Positions 11,992-23,265 of a stretch of DNA of 64,000 bases are shown here, one piece after another; positions within the stretch are counted from its first letter, which is position 1; each line of letters begins with the position of its first letter. Location of the stretch: the NCBI RefSeq assembly GCF_000801105.2, contig NW_026615362.1, positions 26,450-90,449 on the forward strand, read 5' to 3'. The notes beneath the pieces were generated by a model. It was given only the letters and a program-made list of their open reading frames with translations, was not told where the DNA came from and did no database searches. Position numbers and translations under genes: made by a program. The stretch is from Raphanus sativus. Taxonomy: Eukaryota; Streptophyta; Magnoliopsida; Brassicales; Brassicaceae.

Positions 11992-14733
11992 TGTAAGACC
12001 CGAACCCGGCCGGCTAGGCCGCGGTCGATGCCTCACGTCGCTCGGTCCATACCCTGACCGAACCACTCAATTTTTCGATCTTTATCTATACTTTCGCCAA
12101 AGGGCAAAGTCTATCTTAGACCTTAGCTTAAGACTACCTTAGTCCTTCCCTAGCTTAGATCCTTTCAACTTATGCACAGAGGAATATTCTCTAATTAACC
12201 ATTGGTCTAAAACCAATCTAACACTTGTCAGGTCGAATCACCTTAGCCATGGTCAGTATACACAACTACTACCAGCTCCAAGGTTGATCCTGAACCTAAA
12301 CCAAGTCATACAATAACCGAGGTTCCATTCCCCTAACCATTCTATCTAGATCTATGCAATATTGCTAGATCATACCTTTGCCACATCCACGGAGCTTGAT
12401 AGCTCTTTGTCTCAGCTGCCTTAGCTGTCTAGCTAGCTCATCCAGCTAGCTGAACTGAACCACTTCACTTGAGGTTCCCAACTCTCTTCCAGCTGATCGA
12501 GCTGCGAGGTAGCTTTGCCCAGCTCCCCGTCCACTCGTCCAACTCCCTTATACCTGTATAAACTCTCCCCTTAGGTTACTTAGTCATTCAACCAACCATC
12601 CCCACAGACCAAGTACCTTTGGGAAGTCTTCAGCTACAAAAACAACCTCAAGCAAACATGCTCCAAAACTAATTAAAATTCATGATAATTCATGATAATT
12701 CATAACTAAGAGAATGGTCAAGTCAGATTTCTCAGAACTGGCCTCGATCATACTGATCTCGCCCATGAACAGCCCATATGGCCATAACTGACCACCTCTA
12801 AATCAATGAGATAAAACTAATCTTTCACCATGATAATTCATGATAAATACCCATTAAGAGATATTTGAAGTCGGATCCTAACAATTCCCTCAGGAACTAT
12901 CAGATCTCCACTTACCTGCCCAACCAAGGCCATGGAGAGATTTCTCTGAATCGGCCACTCCATGGTTCAGTACCTCCATGTTTGAACATCATAGAATGAG
13001 ATTAACAATGCCCACCAGTTCCTGAGTCAATCAACCAACCACCCCACATGACTTAGAACTGATGAGTCTTCACTCATACCTAACCGACCATGGAACCATG
13101 TCCCAATGAACCTGGTCAGTCTTGCTCTTCTTCATGGCTCTCAGCCAATCCTGTACCAACCCAAGGTTGAAACCTATCATACCATATGATTCCATTACCT
13201 CATTGCCACGGCCTGAAGCCATTGGTAATGCAAAACCATAGATTAGGTTCACTCATGAACCACCATGAATCACTAGTTGCTGTATAGCATCTAATTACCA
13301 TCCCATATGGATGAATTAGTTCAACTATGATCCGCCCCTTTCTCCAGGGTCCTGTATCCCTACAATACATCACAATATATGGTCTCCAAGGGCGTGCCAC
13401 ACTTGGCCTCATATGCACCTCAAGAGACACCAACATAAACCACAAAGTAATCATATGTACATATTACCTTAGACTTGATCTTACTAGATCTTGTGCTTCC
13501 TGTATCATGTCTGGCCATGCTCCTACATTGCACGCCTCTATCAAGTCTTATCATATACCTCCAGTATTGATAAGAACCAATCATGGGTCGCACCCATCAT
13601 CCATTCCATGGAACTCCCATGAAAACAGTTTCTGCACTGCATCCACCTTCAAGGCTGTTCTCCATTCAATTCCAACCATTTGCGTGTGTTACCATGACGT
13701 AGAGGAAGCCTATGGTGTGTTCATCCATGATCAAACACCACCCAAGGGTCGTGCATCACTTCCCACTTCAATGCCCATGAAACTGCCTTTCTACACACAT
13801 CTGCCTTCAAGGCTGCCCTTGGACTTGGAGAGTGAATCCGGTCGTCTCTCCTCTTCCCTGGCCATTTGGATGTGTAGTAAGGATGTAGAGGAAGCCTATG
13901 GCGTGGCAAACCATAATTAAAACACACCAGAGGGTCGTTCTCAACTCCCCTCTTGATTGCCATCAAAACTGCCTCTTTGCTGCCTTCATCCCACTCTTGG
14001 GGTTGGATGTTGCCATCCGACTTTCTCTCTGTTTTCTCTGGTTTTGATTTGTGTTTCAGGAAGAAGAATGAAGTCCTGGCGTGCCTGCAAAGGCACGGAT
14101 TTTCCTGATATATATAGAAGAAGGGGTGGTTACTTCTTAACCATTGCATCCCTTCATTAACATTTCTGGCAATTGATTTAATCAATGGTCCAGATCACAC
14201 CTGTTCGCCTAGGGCAGTTACCAGACGTCTCTGACAGCCCTAACTGCTCCTAGACACATCACACACAAGCCTAGGCTGGTTGCCAAAGCCCCTGGTTCAA
14301 CCACAAGTGCCCACCGGCTCACCGGCACACCCGGGTGGTCCACATGGTCCGACCACCGTCCTTACCTGGCCCAACTGCCCAAGACTTGAACAGTCAGTCT
14401 AGCTGAGTTGAGCTGATCCCCAGCTGACCCAGCTGAGTGAGCTAGTTCATCCAGCTCAGGGAGCTGACACACTCTTCAGTGAGCTACACTGAGCTGCACT
14501 ACACTTCATCTAGCTGGTCGAGCTTGCTCACTGCATCGCCCAGCTGCCATACACTTTGTCCAGCTCCTTTATACTTGTCTCCTTCTTGGTTTGGCTATAT
14601 CCTAGCTTCCTGATGCCCTTAACCTTACTTACAGTCCATGATACCCTTGTTTTTAGGTCACATGACATGACTGGTGCGTCTCCTTGCACCATGGTCGATC
14701 CTAATGATCATATCTAGGATCAGGGACATGACA
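11992..14733 (-). repeat. Element D 3' LTR
   Basis: A 2742 bp LTR. It contains two AGCT-rich blocks (about 12390-12490 and 14401-14575), a minus-strand TATATATA at about 14106-14117, and a diverged tandem repeat of about 185 bp (about 13620-14010). A 154-codon minus-strand frame at 13721-14185 runs through the TATA box and the tandem repeat; I do not treat it as a gene. Confidence 0.88.
14106..14117 (-). promoter_or_regulatory. TATA box of element D LTR
   Basis: CTATATATATC on the minus strand; the same site in the other LTR lies near 24146-24157. It sits about 290 bp downstream (transcription sense) of the U3 AGCT array, as in the F LTR. Confidence 0.6.
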
Positions 14734-15715
14734 AGTCTCCCCCACTTAGAATGGATTCGTCCTCGAATCCTGTGGTGCTTACATCCCATATCATGACAAA
14801 GGTTCCAACTGAACTCTTTGCATCCTGCACATCCGCTAAGGTTCATGACCCCAGTCACAACTTACTGGATCATTCCTTAACTGACCACAGCTTATCCCAG
14901 CTTATCCCAGCTTGGCCTTATTGTGATCTTAGTCCCTATTAGACGAAACCGCCTCATACTTGACTTCTGTCCATCACCAGACATAGTCATACTTTGATCC
15001 TAGTCCATGACTAGATCAGTTTCAGTCCTTAAGAACATACTGCATACTCGAGTCTTAGTAGATTTACCCAATCTCCAAGCTACTCAATGTATCAGTCAAG
15101 TCTTAAAGAACTCGATCACATTCCGGTCCTGTCCACTCCGGGACTCCACCGTCTCAATCCAACCATAGGTCAATCTCCGACTTGGTTGTGCTGCCACCCT
15201 CGTCCCTCACTGGACCTAGTCGACCTCATCTCAGCCATCTCGGCTGGTGCCAAACGATACGGACTTTTGGACATTGGGACCGTTCCCGGTTCTAGTTCGA
15301 TCATGCTCTGGTCAGTCCCTGCAGGAGGCACACCCTGCAGCGCCCGAAACACATCCTTGAACTCTTGAACCAACCGAATCCTCGTCCGGGCTACCACCCC
15401 CTACAACCTCCTTAGTGTTAATGGTCGCCAACCAGGCCTCATGACCACCTCTCAGCATATTTTCCACCTGGACCGCTGAGATCACTAAGCATCCGGAGGT
15501 TGGTCGGATCCTTGGAATCTGATCGGGGGTCCACACCCACTCTCAAACTGCACTTTTCCCCGGTGACAGTCTAAGGTGGCCAGATTCTTGCCAAGACCAA
15601 TCCATCCCTAAGATCACTTCATGATTCTTAAGGCTAACCACAATCAGATCCACGGGCATCGCCCTTTCCTGGATCATCACTGGGATGTCCCTAACAAGGC
15701 CTAGTGAATGCATCC
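14734..15715 (-). pseudogene. Element D: polypurine tract and pol remnant
   Basis: Directly inside the LTR is the polypurine tract AAGTGGGGGAGACT (14734-14747, minus strand). Then comes about 430 bp without coding signal, then a 75-codon scrap (15170-15397) matching the protease-RT linker and RT start of B and C (MSKSPYRLAPAEMAE), after which the match to RT stops abruptly. A further scrap near 15400-15715 matches the region after the protease. The same breakpoints occur in F, so the deletion predates both insertions. Confidence 0.8.
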
Positions 15716-15720
15716 TTTGG

Positions 15721-17291
15721 TGATACAGCCTGGAAATCAGACTATATGAATTGATGAACTGAGGTTCAACCTGAAAACAAAGAAGATAGATTTTTATGAG
15801 TTTTTATGAGTTTTTATGAAACAAAACAGAAACAAATGGAAGATGAATGAGATGCTGATTCTATGATGAACTAAATAAGATAAATAAGCAAAGGATAGGA
15901 TGGAATTAGGCTGCTGGATGTGTATCACTCTCAGCCTAATCAGTTGATGATTGAAGTGGATTGAGATGGTGCTTTGCTTGCTGGTTGTGTAACTCTCTCA
16001 AGCTTGGCAAATGAATGGGATGGAAGGAAGGGTGGATTGAGGACGCCACAAGACCCTATGGACAGGAGCCTTGATAAGTCAGGATGCTCTGGAGCTGCTT
16101 CTCACAAACTCTAAAGACTTCAAACAATAGTTTTAAGAAAACTAGAAAACTGAATAATTCTTATTACTTTCAAGATGGGTGTTTTACAATGAAACAAAGA
16201 CTAGAGCTTTATAGGCTCGACCAAGACAGACTCTAACAGTCATAAAATCATAAAAGGAAACTAATAAACTCGAAATAAAATCAAAGGAAATCAAAGGTTT
16301 GATGGCTCCATGGAATATAGCCGTTAGAGGCTTAATGGTGAGAATCTTGGCCAAATGAATGTGGCTGATGTTCTTCTTGTATCTGGACGGTTTTAGGGGG
16401 TAAGTAAGCTTCCTGGGAATCTTCCTTATGGTCTGCAAGGTGCTGAGGTCGTGCCTTAACTGAAGAGAAAAGAGCTGTTGGAGCTTTATTGCAAGGATCT
16501 CCAAATAAGGCAGTTTGGTGTAAGTGTGGATCCTCCTGATCCAATGGGGTCTGGTGCATGGCATAGACTTGTAGAACTCTTCTTGGACTCCTATAATGTC
16601 TCCTGGACGTCTTGGTTTAGTCCTGATGTCTTCTGGTCGGATTGGAATGGCTGGGAAATGATCAAACCGAAAGATTGTCCAATCTTTCCATAAATAGCTC
16701 CGGTTTGATTTAAGTGAGTCTTCATTGAACCAACTGATCTCCTGGGTTCTGGTGTAGCTAAGGACTTCTTTAATACCTCCTGATTGGTTGAAATTATCTC
16801 CTGGACGCCAATGTCTGGTTTGAAGCTGATTGAACCGGTTAGCTTCCAATTGAGGCAGGTGTAGAACTGGTTTGACCGGTTTTGGAGAATGGATCATAAC
16901 TTCATAATTCCGTGGCCATTTCTCCTGATATTGGGCTTCCTGGAAAGATGAGAGACTCCTCTTGAATCCTATGATCGGCTTTGGTTCAGGCCGCTCTTTC
17001 ATTGGGCTTGAATCTCCTTCAAAAGTCGGGTACTCGCAGATGGCTGGGCTGGGGAACCTCCGGTTTGTAAAATTCATAACTCCTTGGTCCAGTAAGCTTT
17101 TCTGGATATTCCAATTGGGCTGGACTCCCTCTTGAGTGTAGAATCCATTAAAATTTGTTTCGCTCCAAAACTCCTTTTGGTTGTCGAGATATACGCCGTG
17201 GACTGGACCTATGTCGCTGGTACCTCCAAAGTGGCCGGTTTGGACTGTTTGGTTGACCTCTGGTTCAACCACTGGTTTGATGGCCGCATCA
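15721..17291 (-). repeat. Element E 3' LTR
   Basis: Starts TGATGCGGCC on the minus strand right after the PPT and ends GGCTGTATCA. The last 369 codons or so of the E ORF lie in this LTR. Confidence 0.93.
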
Positions 17292-19672
17292 TTCCCTCCC
17301 CCTTGTGAAGGTTTTGACCTCAAAACTGGATAACCTGATACACCACAATAGAGCAAGTCAGGTTTCATTCTCATTTGGGAGTTTAGAACCTTACCTTGAT
17401 GATACAATTTTGGTTTGGTTTGGCATGATGCATCTGGTGGCTCTTCTTTGGACAGATAGGAAAGGATCACGCCTCTGCTATGTTTCTGGTCATTGCATCT
17501 CTTCTGGAGTGGATGGTCCTTCAGATTATTAGGGGCCATGTTTCTGGTCCTTCTTGGAGTTGATCTTCCTAGCAACACAAGATAATCTGGTGGGATATCT
17601 TTGAAGCTTTCTTCTTTGCAACCTGAAAATTTCTCAACTTTCTGGACAAAAAGCAAGTGCATTATATCTGTGTTTGAAAAATTATAAACAAAATGTGAGA
17701 TTTCCAGACTTACTTTGATAGCTTCCACAAGTTGGAAAATGATTTTCTTCTTTGGGCAACATGTGTTGGCTTGCTGCCTTCTTTGCACCTTTTGTCTTTG
17801 GCTGATGTGAACTTCTACTTCTCTCATTCCTGGATCAAAATTTCTTGGCAAAAACAAGTGCATCACATCTGGAAAATCAGGTGATAAAGACATTTTAAAA
17901 TTGACAAGACTTTCCTTACCCATGCTGACTTTGAATGGAATTTGTTCAACATCTCCTTGAACTAGTTTCTGGACAGCATCTATTGGCATCATGGTTAAGG
18001 CTTCTTCTTGCAAGAGTACATCACGAAATAGATTGCCTTTCTCTTTGCTTATACCTGGGTCAAAACATCTTGGCAAAGACAAGTGTATTATACCAAAGTA
18101 AAAGAATTTATAAACTGATGAAAACAAAGAACAAAGAACCTTACTTTCAGTTGTGGCAGCAAGAAATTTTAATTCTTTGTTTGGCTTGCTCTCACCTTGG
18201 TCTCCTGTACCTATTTCACTTTCCCTTGGACAAGACAAGTGCATTAATCTGATAATGGAAATAATAATAGCATTCTGATCCATAGTGAGATTTACCTCAG
18301 GTTTTGGCACTTGAACAATTCTTTGTTCAGATTTTGGTTTCCACTTGTGGTGTGGATTTTGATTGAGCTCATGATCTAGCTCCGCCCTTGGAACTTCAGT
18401 AAGTGTATGGCTCTCATCTGGTATCCCTATACCAAGAATATAAAATTTTAAACCAGTATCTAAAGGTGATGTTAAACACTTACCTTGGTTTGATACTTTG
18501 ACTACTGGTTTTGCTTCCTTAAGCAACAAATCATTTCTTCCAGCCTCACTTATGGCTTCCTCCTCTTTAGCAATACCATGCTGGTAGAATAGGTTTTCTC
18601 TTTTAAGTTCATGCTCCTTAATTCCTGATACAATACCCTTTGACAAAGACAAGTGCATTATACAAGACTTTGGAAACAACAAATCAGATTGAATAAAACT
18701 ATCACTCATTTTAAACAATTCAGTTTTAGTTTCTAGTAATGTTTCTTTCAATACTTGCTTAGCTAGACAAGATTCAACAAGGTGTTCTATTTTAAAACAT
18801 GTCTGATCTTTCAGAATTTTAAAATCAGAAGACTTACCTTGGCTTGATGTGTCCTTCTCTTTGGGGTCTAAAATCTCCTTGTTCCTTGGACATAATTCTT
18901 TTTGAACTTTTGATTCAAACAAGGATGTGGAGTTCGGATTTTCCTTGACCTCAGGACCTGTCTTAACATTTTCTGACAAAGACAAGTGACTCATACCAGT
19001 GGAAGATGATTCATAAACCAATTTATCAAGTATAGGACTTACCATAGCCTTTACTTGATCACTTTCATGTTCTGGTTTTGGAGTTGGCTTGCACAGCATG
19101 TATGGACTGATGCTTTTAGTCTCCTTCATGGTCACTGGCACGCCATGGTGTTGGGACTTCTCTACAAACTCCTTGTGCATTCTGACTTTGAGGTCTTTCC
19201 AATCTAACACTTGTTCAGTGCTCTCCTTTAACCACCATTTGTAGGCATTTTTGGTAAAGGCTTGGACAGCTTGTAACAACATCTTTTCTTTGGGAACTTT
19301 GTTGGAAAGCAACCACTTATCCATGTTCTTTTCCCATCTTAGATACACCTCTGGGTTCCTGCTTAAACCTGAAAACACTAAGATGTCAGATGTATAAGCA
19401 CAACTTTTGATTACTTCTCTTTTTGGACCGATTGATGTATATGGAGCTCTCCATGAGGGGTCTGGTGGTTTGGGCTCGACATAAACAGCCTCAGGTACTT
19501 CTCCAAATCTACTTTCTCCAGGTTTTGGTCGTTGGCCTTGTGCCTTGTTTCTTTTCTCAATCTGAGCAATCTGCTTTTTGAGTCTTTGTAAGGCTACAAC
19601 TTGATGGCTCAGTATGGCCTCCATTGTTTGGCCTGGATCTTTCACTCCCATTTCTCCCTGCAACAATCTCAA
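16184..19672 (-). CDS. Element E gag-like protein with repeated MHLSLPR-type motifs
   Basis: An uninterrupted 1162-residue ORF. Residues 18-45 are predicted helical, and 105-170 resemble a retrotransposon gag core (YLRWEKNMDKWLL...YKWWLKE). From about 225 to 690 the motif (I/V)MHL(S/F)(L)(P/S)(R/K) recurs six times (near 227, 338, 476, 528, 602 and 670), often followed by DPG and an acidic or lysine-rich stretch. The tract VLRSKPSQGGGNDAAI (783-798) matches [16 protein letters not shown] of A across the PPT and LTR junction. The last third lies in the LTR. No zinc knuckle, protease, RT or integrase was seen. It could package RNA; that is inference. The DNA under the repeats looks like small introns, so the real protein may differ from this frame. 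Confidence 0.8.
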   Translation of the reverse strand: MRLLQGEMGVKDPGQTMEAILSHQVVALQRLKKQIAQIEKRNKAQGQRPKPGESRFGEVPEAVYVEPKPPDPSWRAPYTSIGPKREVIKSCAYTSDILVFSGLSRNPEVYLRWEKNMDKWLLSNKVPKEKMLLQAVQAFTKNAYKWWLKESTEQVLDWKDLKVRMHKEFVEKSQHHGVPVTMKETKSISPYMLCKPTPKPEHESDQVKAMVSPILDKLVYESSSTGMSHLSLSENVKTGPEVKENPNSTSLFESKVQKELCPRNKEILDPKEKDTSSQGKSSDFKILKDQTCFKIEHLVESCLAKQVLKETLLETKTELFKMSDSFIQSDLLFPKSCIMHLSLSKGIVSGIKEHELKRENLFYQHGIAKEEEAISEAGRNDLLLKEAKPVVKVSNQGKCLTSPLDTGLKFYILGIGIPDESHTLTEVPRAELDHELNQNPHHKWKPKSEQRIVQVPKPEVNLTMDQNAIIISIIRLMHLSCPRESEIGTGDQGESKPNKELKFLAATTESKVLCSLFSSVYKFFYFGIIHLSLPRCFDPGISKEKGNLFRDVLLQEEALTMMPIDAVQKLVQGDVEQIPFKVSMGKESLVNFKMSLSPDFPDVMHLFLPRNFDPGMREVEVHISQRQKVQRRQQANTCCPKKKIIFQLVEAIKVSLEISHFVYNFSNTDIMHLLFVQKVEKFSGCKEESFKDIPPDYLVLLGRSTPRRTRNMAPNNLKDHPLQKRCNDQKHSRGVILSYLSKEEPPDASCQTKPKLYHQGKVLNSQMRMKPDLLYCGVSGYPVLRSKPSQGGGNDAAIKPVVEPEVNQTVQTGHFGGTSDIGPVHGVYLDNQKEFWSETNFNGFYTQEGVQPNWNIQKSLLDQGVMNFTNRRFPSPAICEYPTFEGDSSPMKERPEPKPIIGFKRSLSSFQEAQYQEKWPRNYEVMIHSPKPVKPVLHLPQLEANRFNQLQTRHWRPGDNFNQSGGIKEVLSYTRTQEISWFNEDSLKSNRSYLWKDWTIFRFDHFPAIPIRPEDIRTKPRRPGDIIGVQEEFYKSMPCTRPHWIRRIHTYTKLPYLEILAIKLQQLFSLQLRHDLSTLQTIRKIPRKLTYPLKPSRYKKNISHIHLAKILTIKPLTAIFHGAIKPLISFDFISSLLVSFYDFMTVRVCLGRAYKALVFVSL
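16207..16213 (-). promoter_or_regulatory. TATA box of element E LTR
   Basis: TATAAAG on the minus strand; the copy in the 5' LTR is at 20886-20892, the one expected to drive transcription of E. Confidence 0.55.
17292..17304 (-). other. Element E polypurine tract
   Basis: AAGGGGGAGGGAA on the minus strand, abutting the 3' LTR and translated in the ORF as part of QGGGND. Confidence 0.85.
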
Positions 19673-20385
19673 AGATCAAGTGAAGAATAGAAAAATATGA
19701 TTGAACCAAAACAAACCCAATGCAATAATGAAATTTAAACTAAACCGAGAAATATGCAATTATGAACCGATATGAAATAAACTATGCAATAAAAACTTTT
19801 TATTTTTCTTTTCTGATGCAAGCACGAAATGGAGAAACAAAAATGATATGAAACAATAACTAGGATGATTTTTTTTGAATTTTCAGATTTAATATGCAAT
19901 GCAAACAGAAATGGAAACAACTTAAAATGCAGATTTTTGTTTTGACTTTTTCAAATGGAAACAAATAAATGCAAACACTTTTCTTTTTTTTTTTATAAAT
20001 GCAAATATCAAAATGATGAAACATATATGATATGCACGAAATTAAAATGATATGCTTTTTGTTTTTAACTTTGCAATGCAAGAATCAAAATAATGCAAAA
20101 TGCAGATTTTTATTTTTTTTTGAAATGAATGCACAAAATCTAAAAATGGCAAGGGGAGCTGGGCAATGAATGCAAACAAGCTAATGAAAAAAATTTGAAT
20201 CCTAGATGATCTACACGAAATTAAACTTGTCTTCCTCTTTTTATAAATTTTTTTTTTTTTTTTTGAATGCAACAAGAACACAAAAATGCAGAAACTGTTT
20301 TTATGGCTTTTTGATTTATAAAGACAAAACAAATGCAAGCAAATATGAAATGTATTGATAGATATCACCTTATTCAGGAGCTTGA
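19673..20385 (-). other. Element E untranslated leader
   Basis: About 700 bp of AT-rich noncoding DNA between PBS and ORF, with many A or T runs (for example near 19985, 20110 and 20250). It resembles the leader of A in composition. Short frames here are composition artefacts. Confidence 0.6.
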
Positions 20386-20397
20386 GCTCTGATACCA
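20386..20397 (-). other. Element E primer-binding site
   Basis: TGGTATCAGAGC on the minus strand, identical to the A site, two bases from the 5' LTR. Confidence 0.9.
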
Positions 20398-20399
20398 AA

Positions 20400-21970
20400 T
20401 GATACAGCCTGGAAATCAGACTATATGAATTGATGAACTGAGGTTCAACCTGAAAACAAAGAAGATAGATTTTTATGAGTTTTTATGAGTTTTTATGAAA
20501 CAAAACAGAAACAAATGGAAGATGAATGAGATGCTGATTCTATGATGAACTAAATAAGATAAATAAGCAAAGGATAGGATGGAATTAGGCTGCTGGATGT
20601 GTATCACTCTCAGCCTAATCAGTTGATGATTGAAGTGGATTGAGATGGTGCTTTGCTTGCTGGTTGTGTAACTCTCTCAAGCTTGGCAAATGAATGGGAT
20701 GGAAGGAAGGGTGGATTGAGGACGCCACAAGACCCTATGGACAGGAGCCTTGATAAGTCAGGATGCTCTGGAGCTGCTTCTCACAAACTCTAAAGACTTC
20801 AAACAATAGTTTTAAGAAAACTAGAAAACTGAATAATTCTTATTACTTTCAAGATGGGTGTTTTACAATGAAACAAAGACTAGAGCTTTATAGGCTCGAC
20901 CAAGACAGACTCTAACAGTCATAAAATGATAAAAGGAAACTAATAAACTCGAAATAAAATCAAAGGAAATCAAAGGTTTGATGGCTCCATGGAATATAGC
21001 CGTTAGAGGCTTAATGGTGAGAATCTTGGCCAAATGAATGTGGCTGATGTTCTTCTTGTATCTGGACGGTTTTAGGGGGTAAGTAAGCTTCCTGGGAATC
21101 TTCCTTATGGTCTGCAAGGTGCTGAGGTCGTGCCTTAACTGAAGAGAAAAGAGCTGTTGGAGCTTTATTGCAAGGATCTCCAAATAAGGCAGTTTGGTGT
21201 AAGTGTGGATCCTCCTGATCCAATGGGGTCTGGTGCATGGCATAGACTTGTAGAACTCTTCTTGGACTCCTATAATGTCTCCTGGACGTCTTGGTTTAGT
21301 CCTGATGTCTTCTGGTCGGATTGGAATGGCTGGGAAATGATCAAACCGAAAGATTGTCCAATCTTTCCATAAATAGCTCCGGTTTGATTTAAGTGAGTCT
21401 TCATTGAACCAACTGATCTCCTGGGTTCTGGTGTAGCTAAGGACTTCTTTAATACCTCCTGATTGGTTGAAATTATCTCCTGGACGCCAATGTCTGGTTT
21501 GAAGCTGATTGAACCGGTTAGCTTCCAATTGAGGCAGGTGTAGAACTGGTTTGACGGGTTTTGGAGAATGGATCATAACTTCATAATTCCGTGGCCATTT
21601 CTCCTGATATTGGGCTTCCTGGAAAGATGAGAGACTCCTCTTGAATCCTATGATCGGCTTTGGTTCAGGCCGCTCCTTCATTGGGCTTGAATCTCCTTCA
21701 AAAGTCGGGTACTCGCAGATGGATGGGCTGGGGAACCTCCGGTTTGTAAAATTCATAACTCCTTGGTCCAGTAAGCTTTTCTGGATATTCCAATTGGGCT
21801 GGACTCCTTCTGGAGTGTAGAATCCATTAAAATTTGTTTCGCTCCAAAACTCCTTTTGGTTGTCGAGATATACGCCGTGGACTGGACCTATGTCGCTGGT
21901 ACCTCCAAAGTGGCCGGTTTGGACTGTTTGGTTGACCTCTGGTTCAACCACTGGTTTGATGGCCGCATCA
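20400..21970 (-). repeat. Element E 5' LTR
   Basis: Second 1571 bp LTR. It repeats the C-terminal coding part of the ORF (20863-21951) as an untranslated copy. Confidence 0.93.
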
Positions 21971-21975
21971 TTTGG

Positions 21976-23250
21976 CCTCCGGCCGCACTCACTATCCCGG
22001 GATCATCCCCTATACCAATACAAACAACCCCTTTCTGATCATATCTGGACTCACAAACGGTGTGTAGTTCCAGTATCGAAAGGTATGTTGTTTCCACACC
22101 CTGATCATTAAGTACATAGATGAGTAAGATATCGGTTTGATCACACATTTGGAAAACGTCCCATACCATTCTCCAAAGTGTGACACTTCTGTGAATGTCC
22201 CATACCATTCACAAGAGTGTTTATAATATACCTCAATCCCCATCATACTAAGCCACTTAACATCGTATTCCCAATCCATTCAAATTGATCTAAGGAATCC
22301 TACCTTGGCTTATACCGAGTCCCAGCTGATCCATCTGATCCCAAGCCACTCGTATACTAGCACTGTAGTGTCTCCCTTAGACCAACTTGAACCTCGCAAA
22401 TGCTCACTTGTTTTGAACGGCCACCAAGGATACACTTACCCCCAAAGAGTGCTGCACTTTTCTTTCAACCTAAGCCACTCTCAGGTTCATGTTGCTTACC
22501 TGGTCCAGTCGTCCATCAATGATCTTGCATTGCATCGATCTGTCCAACCCGTCTATTATTTCCAGATAACTAGATCAACCAACCTTCTGTTTCTGGATCT
22601 TGCCCTTGGGGAGTGCATCTTGGCCAAGCCGGTTCACCTTGGAACTTTCCCGTTCACAAGCATGATACCCTTTCTTGCCTCAACTCCCTCTTGCCTCACC
22701 TAGTAAGGTTCCATGGCCATCTCAGTTTCCAGAAATAATTTCGGTTTGGAACACAATACCTTTGAGCACTGAGTTGAGCTGAAGTTACAACCCAATCAGA
22801 ACCTCCACTCATCTGCCTCAAAAGGATCCAACTACCAGAGAAATACTTAGTTCTCATCTGAGCTATGTGCTCCAGCACCCTCAGGTAGTCCACTAACCAA
22901 GCTGCCCTAGCTGGTGGATCAATCTAGACCACCTCAGCTACTTGACCAGCTTGATCATTAGCTGCCAAAACAGCTGCCCAATCAAGCGGTTAGTCCTCTC
23001 ATTGTTTGCAACAATTGTTTGGATCAGCCCGGTTCACATCACAAGAGGATTCAACTTCCCCTTCCAGCTGCAGCTCAGCTCTCCCCCACTAGAACCTCAG
23101 TAGGGTTGAGCTGACTTACAGTCACTCCAGCTTCTTGTTAACTTCCTCCAGCTGAGTCAACAATAAAACTGGTGGATTAATCACATCAGCATCCACTTGT
23201 CCGGATGCATGGGTGGACAACCACAACCCAACGATCCTAGAATCAAGCAT
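21976..23250 (-). pseudogene. Element D: gag and protease remnant
   Basis: Continuation of D past E. On the minus strand, scraps match the Tekay gag (VDYLRVLEHIAQMRTK near 22850) and the protease region ([17 protein letters not shown] near 21990), separated by frame breaks and unrelated sequence. The parallel stretch in F (49469-50800) has the same layout. Confidence 0.75.
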
Positions 23251-23262
23251 GCTCTGATACCA
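23251..23262 (-). other. Element D primer-binding site
   Basis: TGGTATCAGAGC on the minus strand. The next bases to the LTR are altered (ACCCAAGACCC instead of ACTTGTAAGACCC), so the exact LTR start is uncertain. Confidence 0.8.
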
Positions 23263-23265
23263 ACC

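Larger units (their letters stand above)
15721..21970 (-). mobile_element. Element E: non-autonomous CRM-related element with one long ORF
   Basis: A 6250 bp minus-strand element inserted into D with TTTGG on both sides (15716-15720 and 21971-21975). Its two 1571 bp LTRs (15721-17291 and 20400-21970) differ at about six positions by eye. PBS and PPT are present. The interior codes only for a gag-like ORF, with no protease, RT, RNase H or integrase. Its ends resemble those of A (TGATGCGGCCATC against TGATGAGGCCATC; GATACAGCCTGG against GTTACAGGCTGG), so A-type elements are the likely source of its enzymes, as described for non-autonomous centromeric elements of rice. Confidence 0.92.

Noticed and set aside
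13721..14185. 154-codon minus-strand frame in the D LTR
   Set aside because: It runs across the TATA box and the tandem repeat, and the F LTRs contain stops in the same region; no domain recognised.
20863..21951. 362-codon frame in the 5' LTR of E as a separate gene
   Set aside because: It is the LTR copy of the C-terminal coding part of the E ORF, with no start of its own beyond an internal Met.
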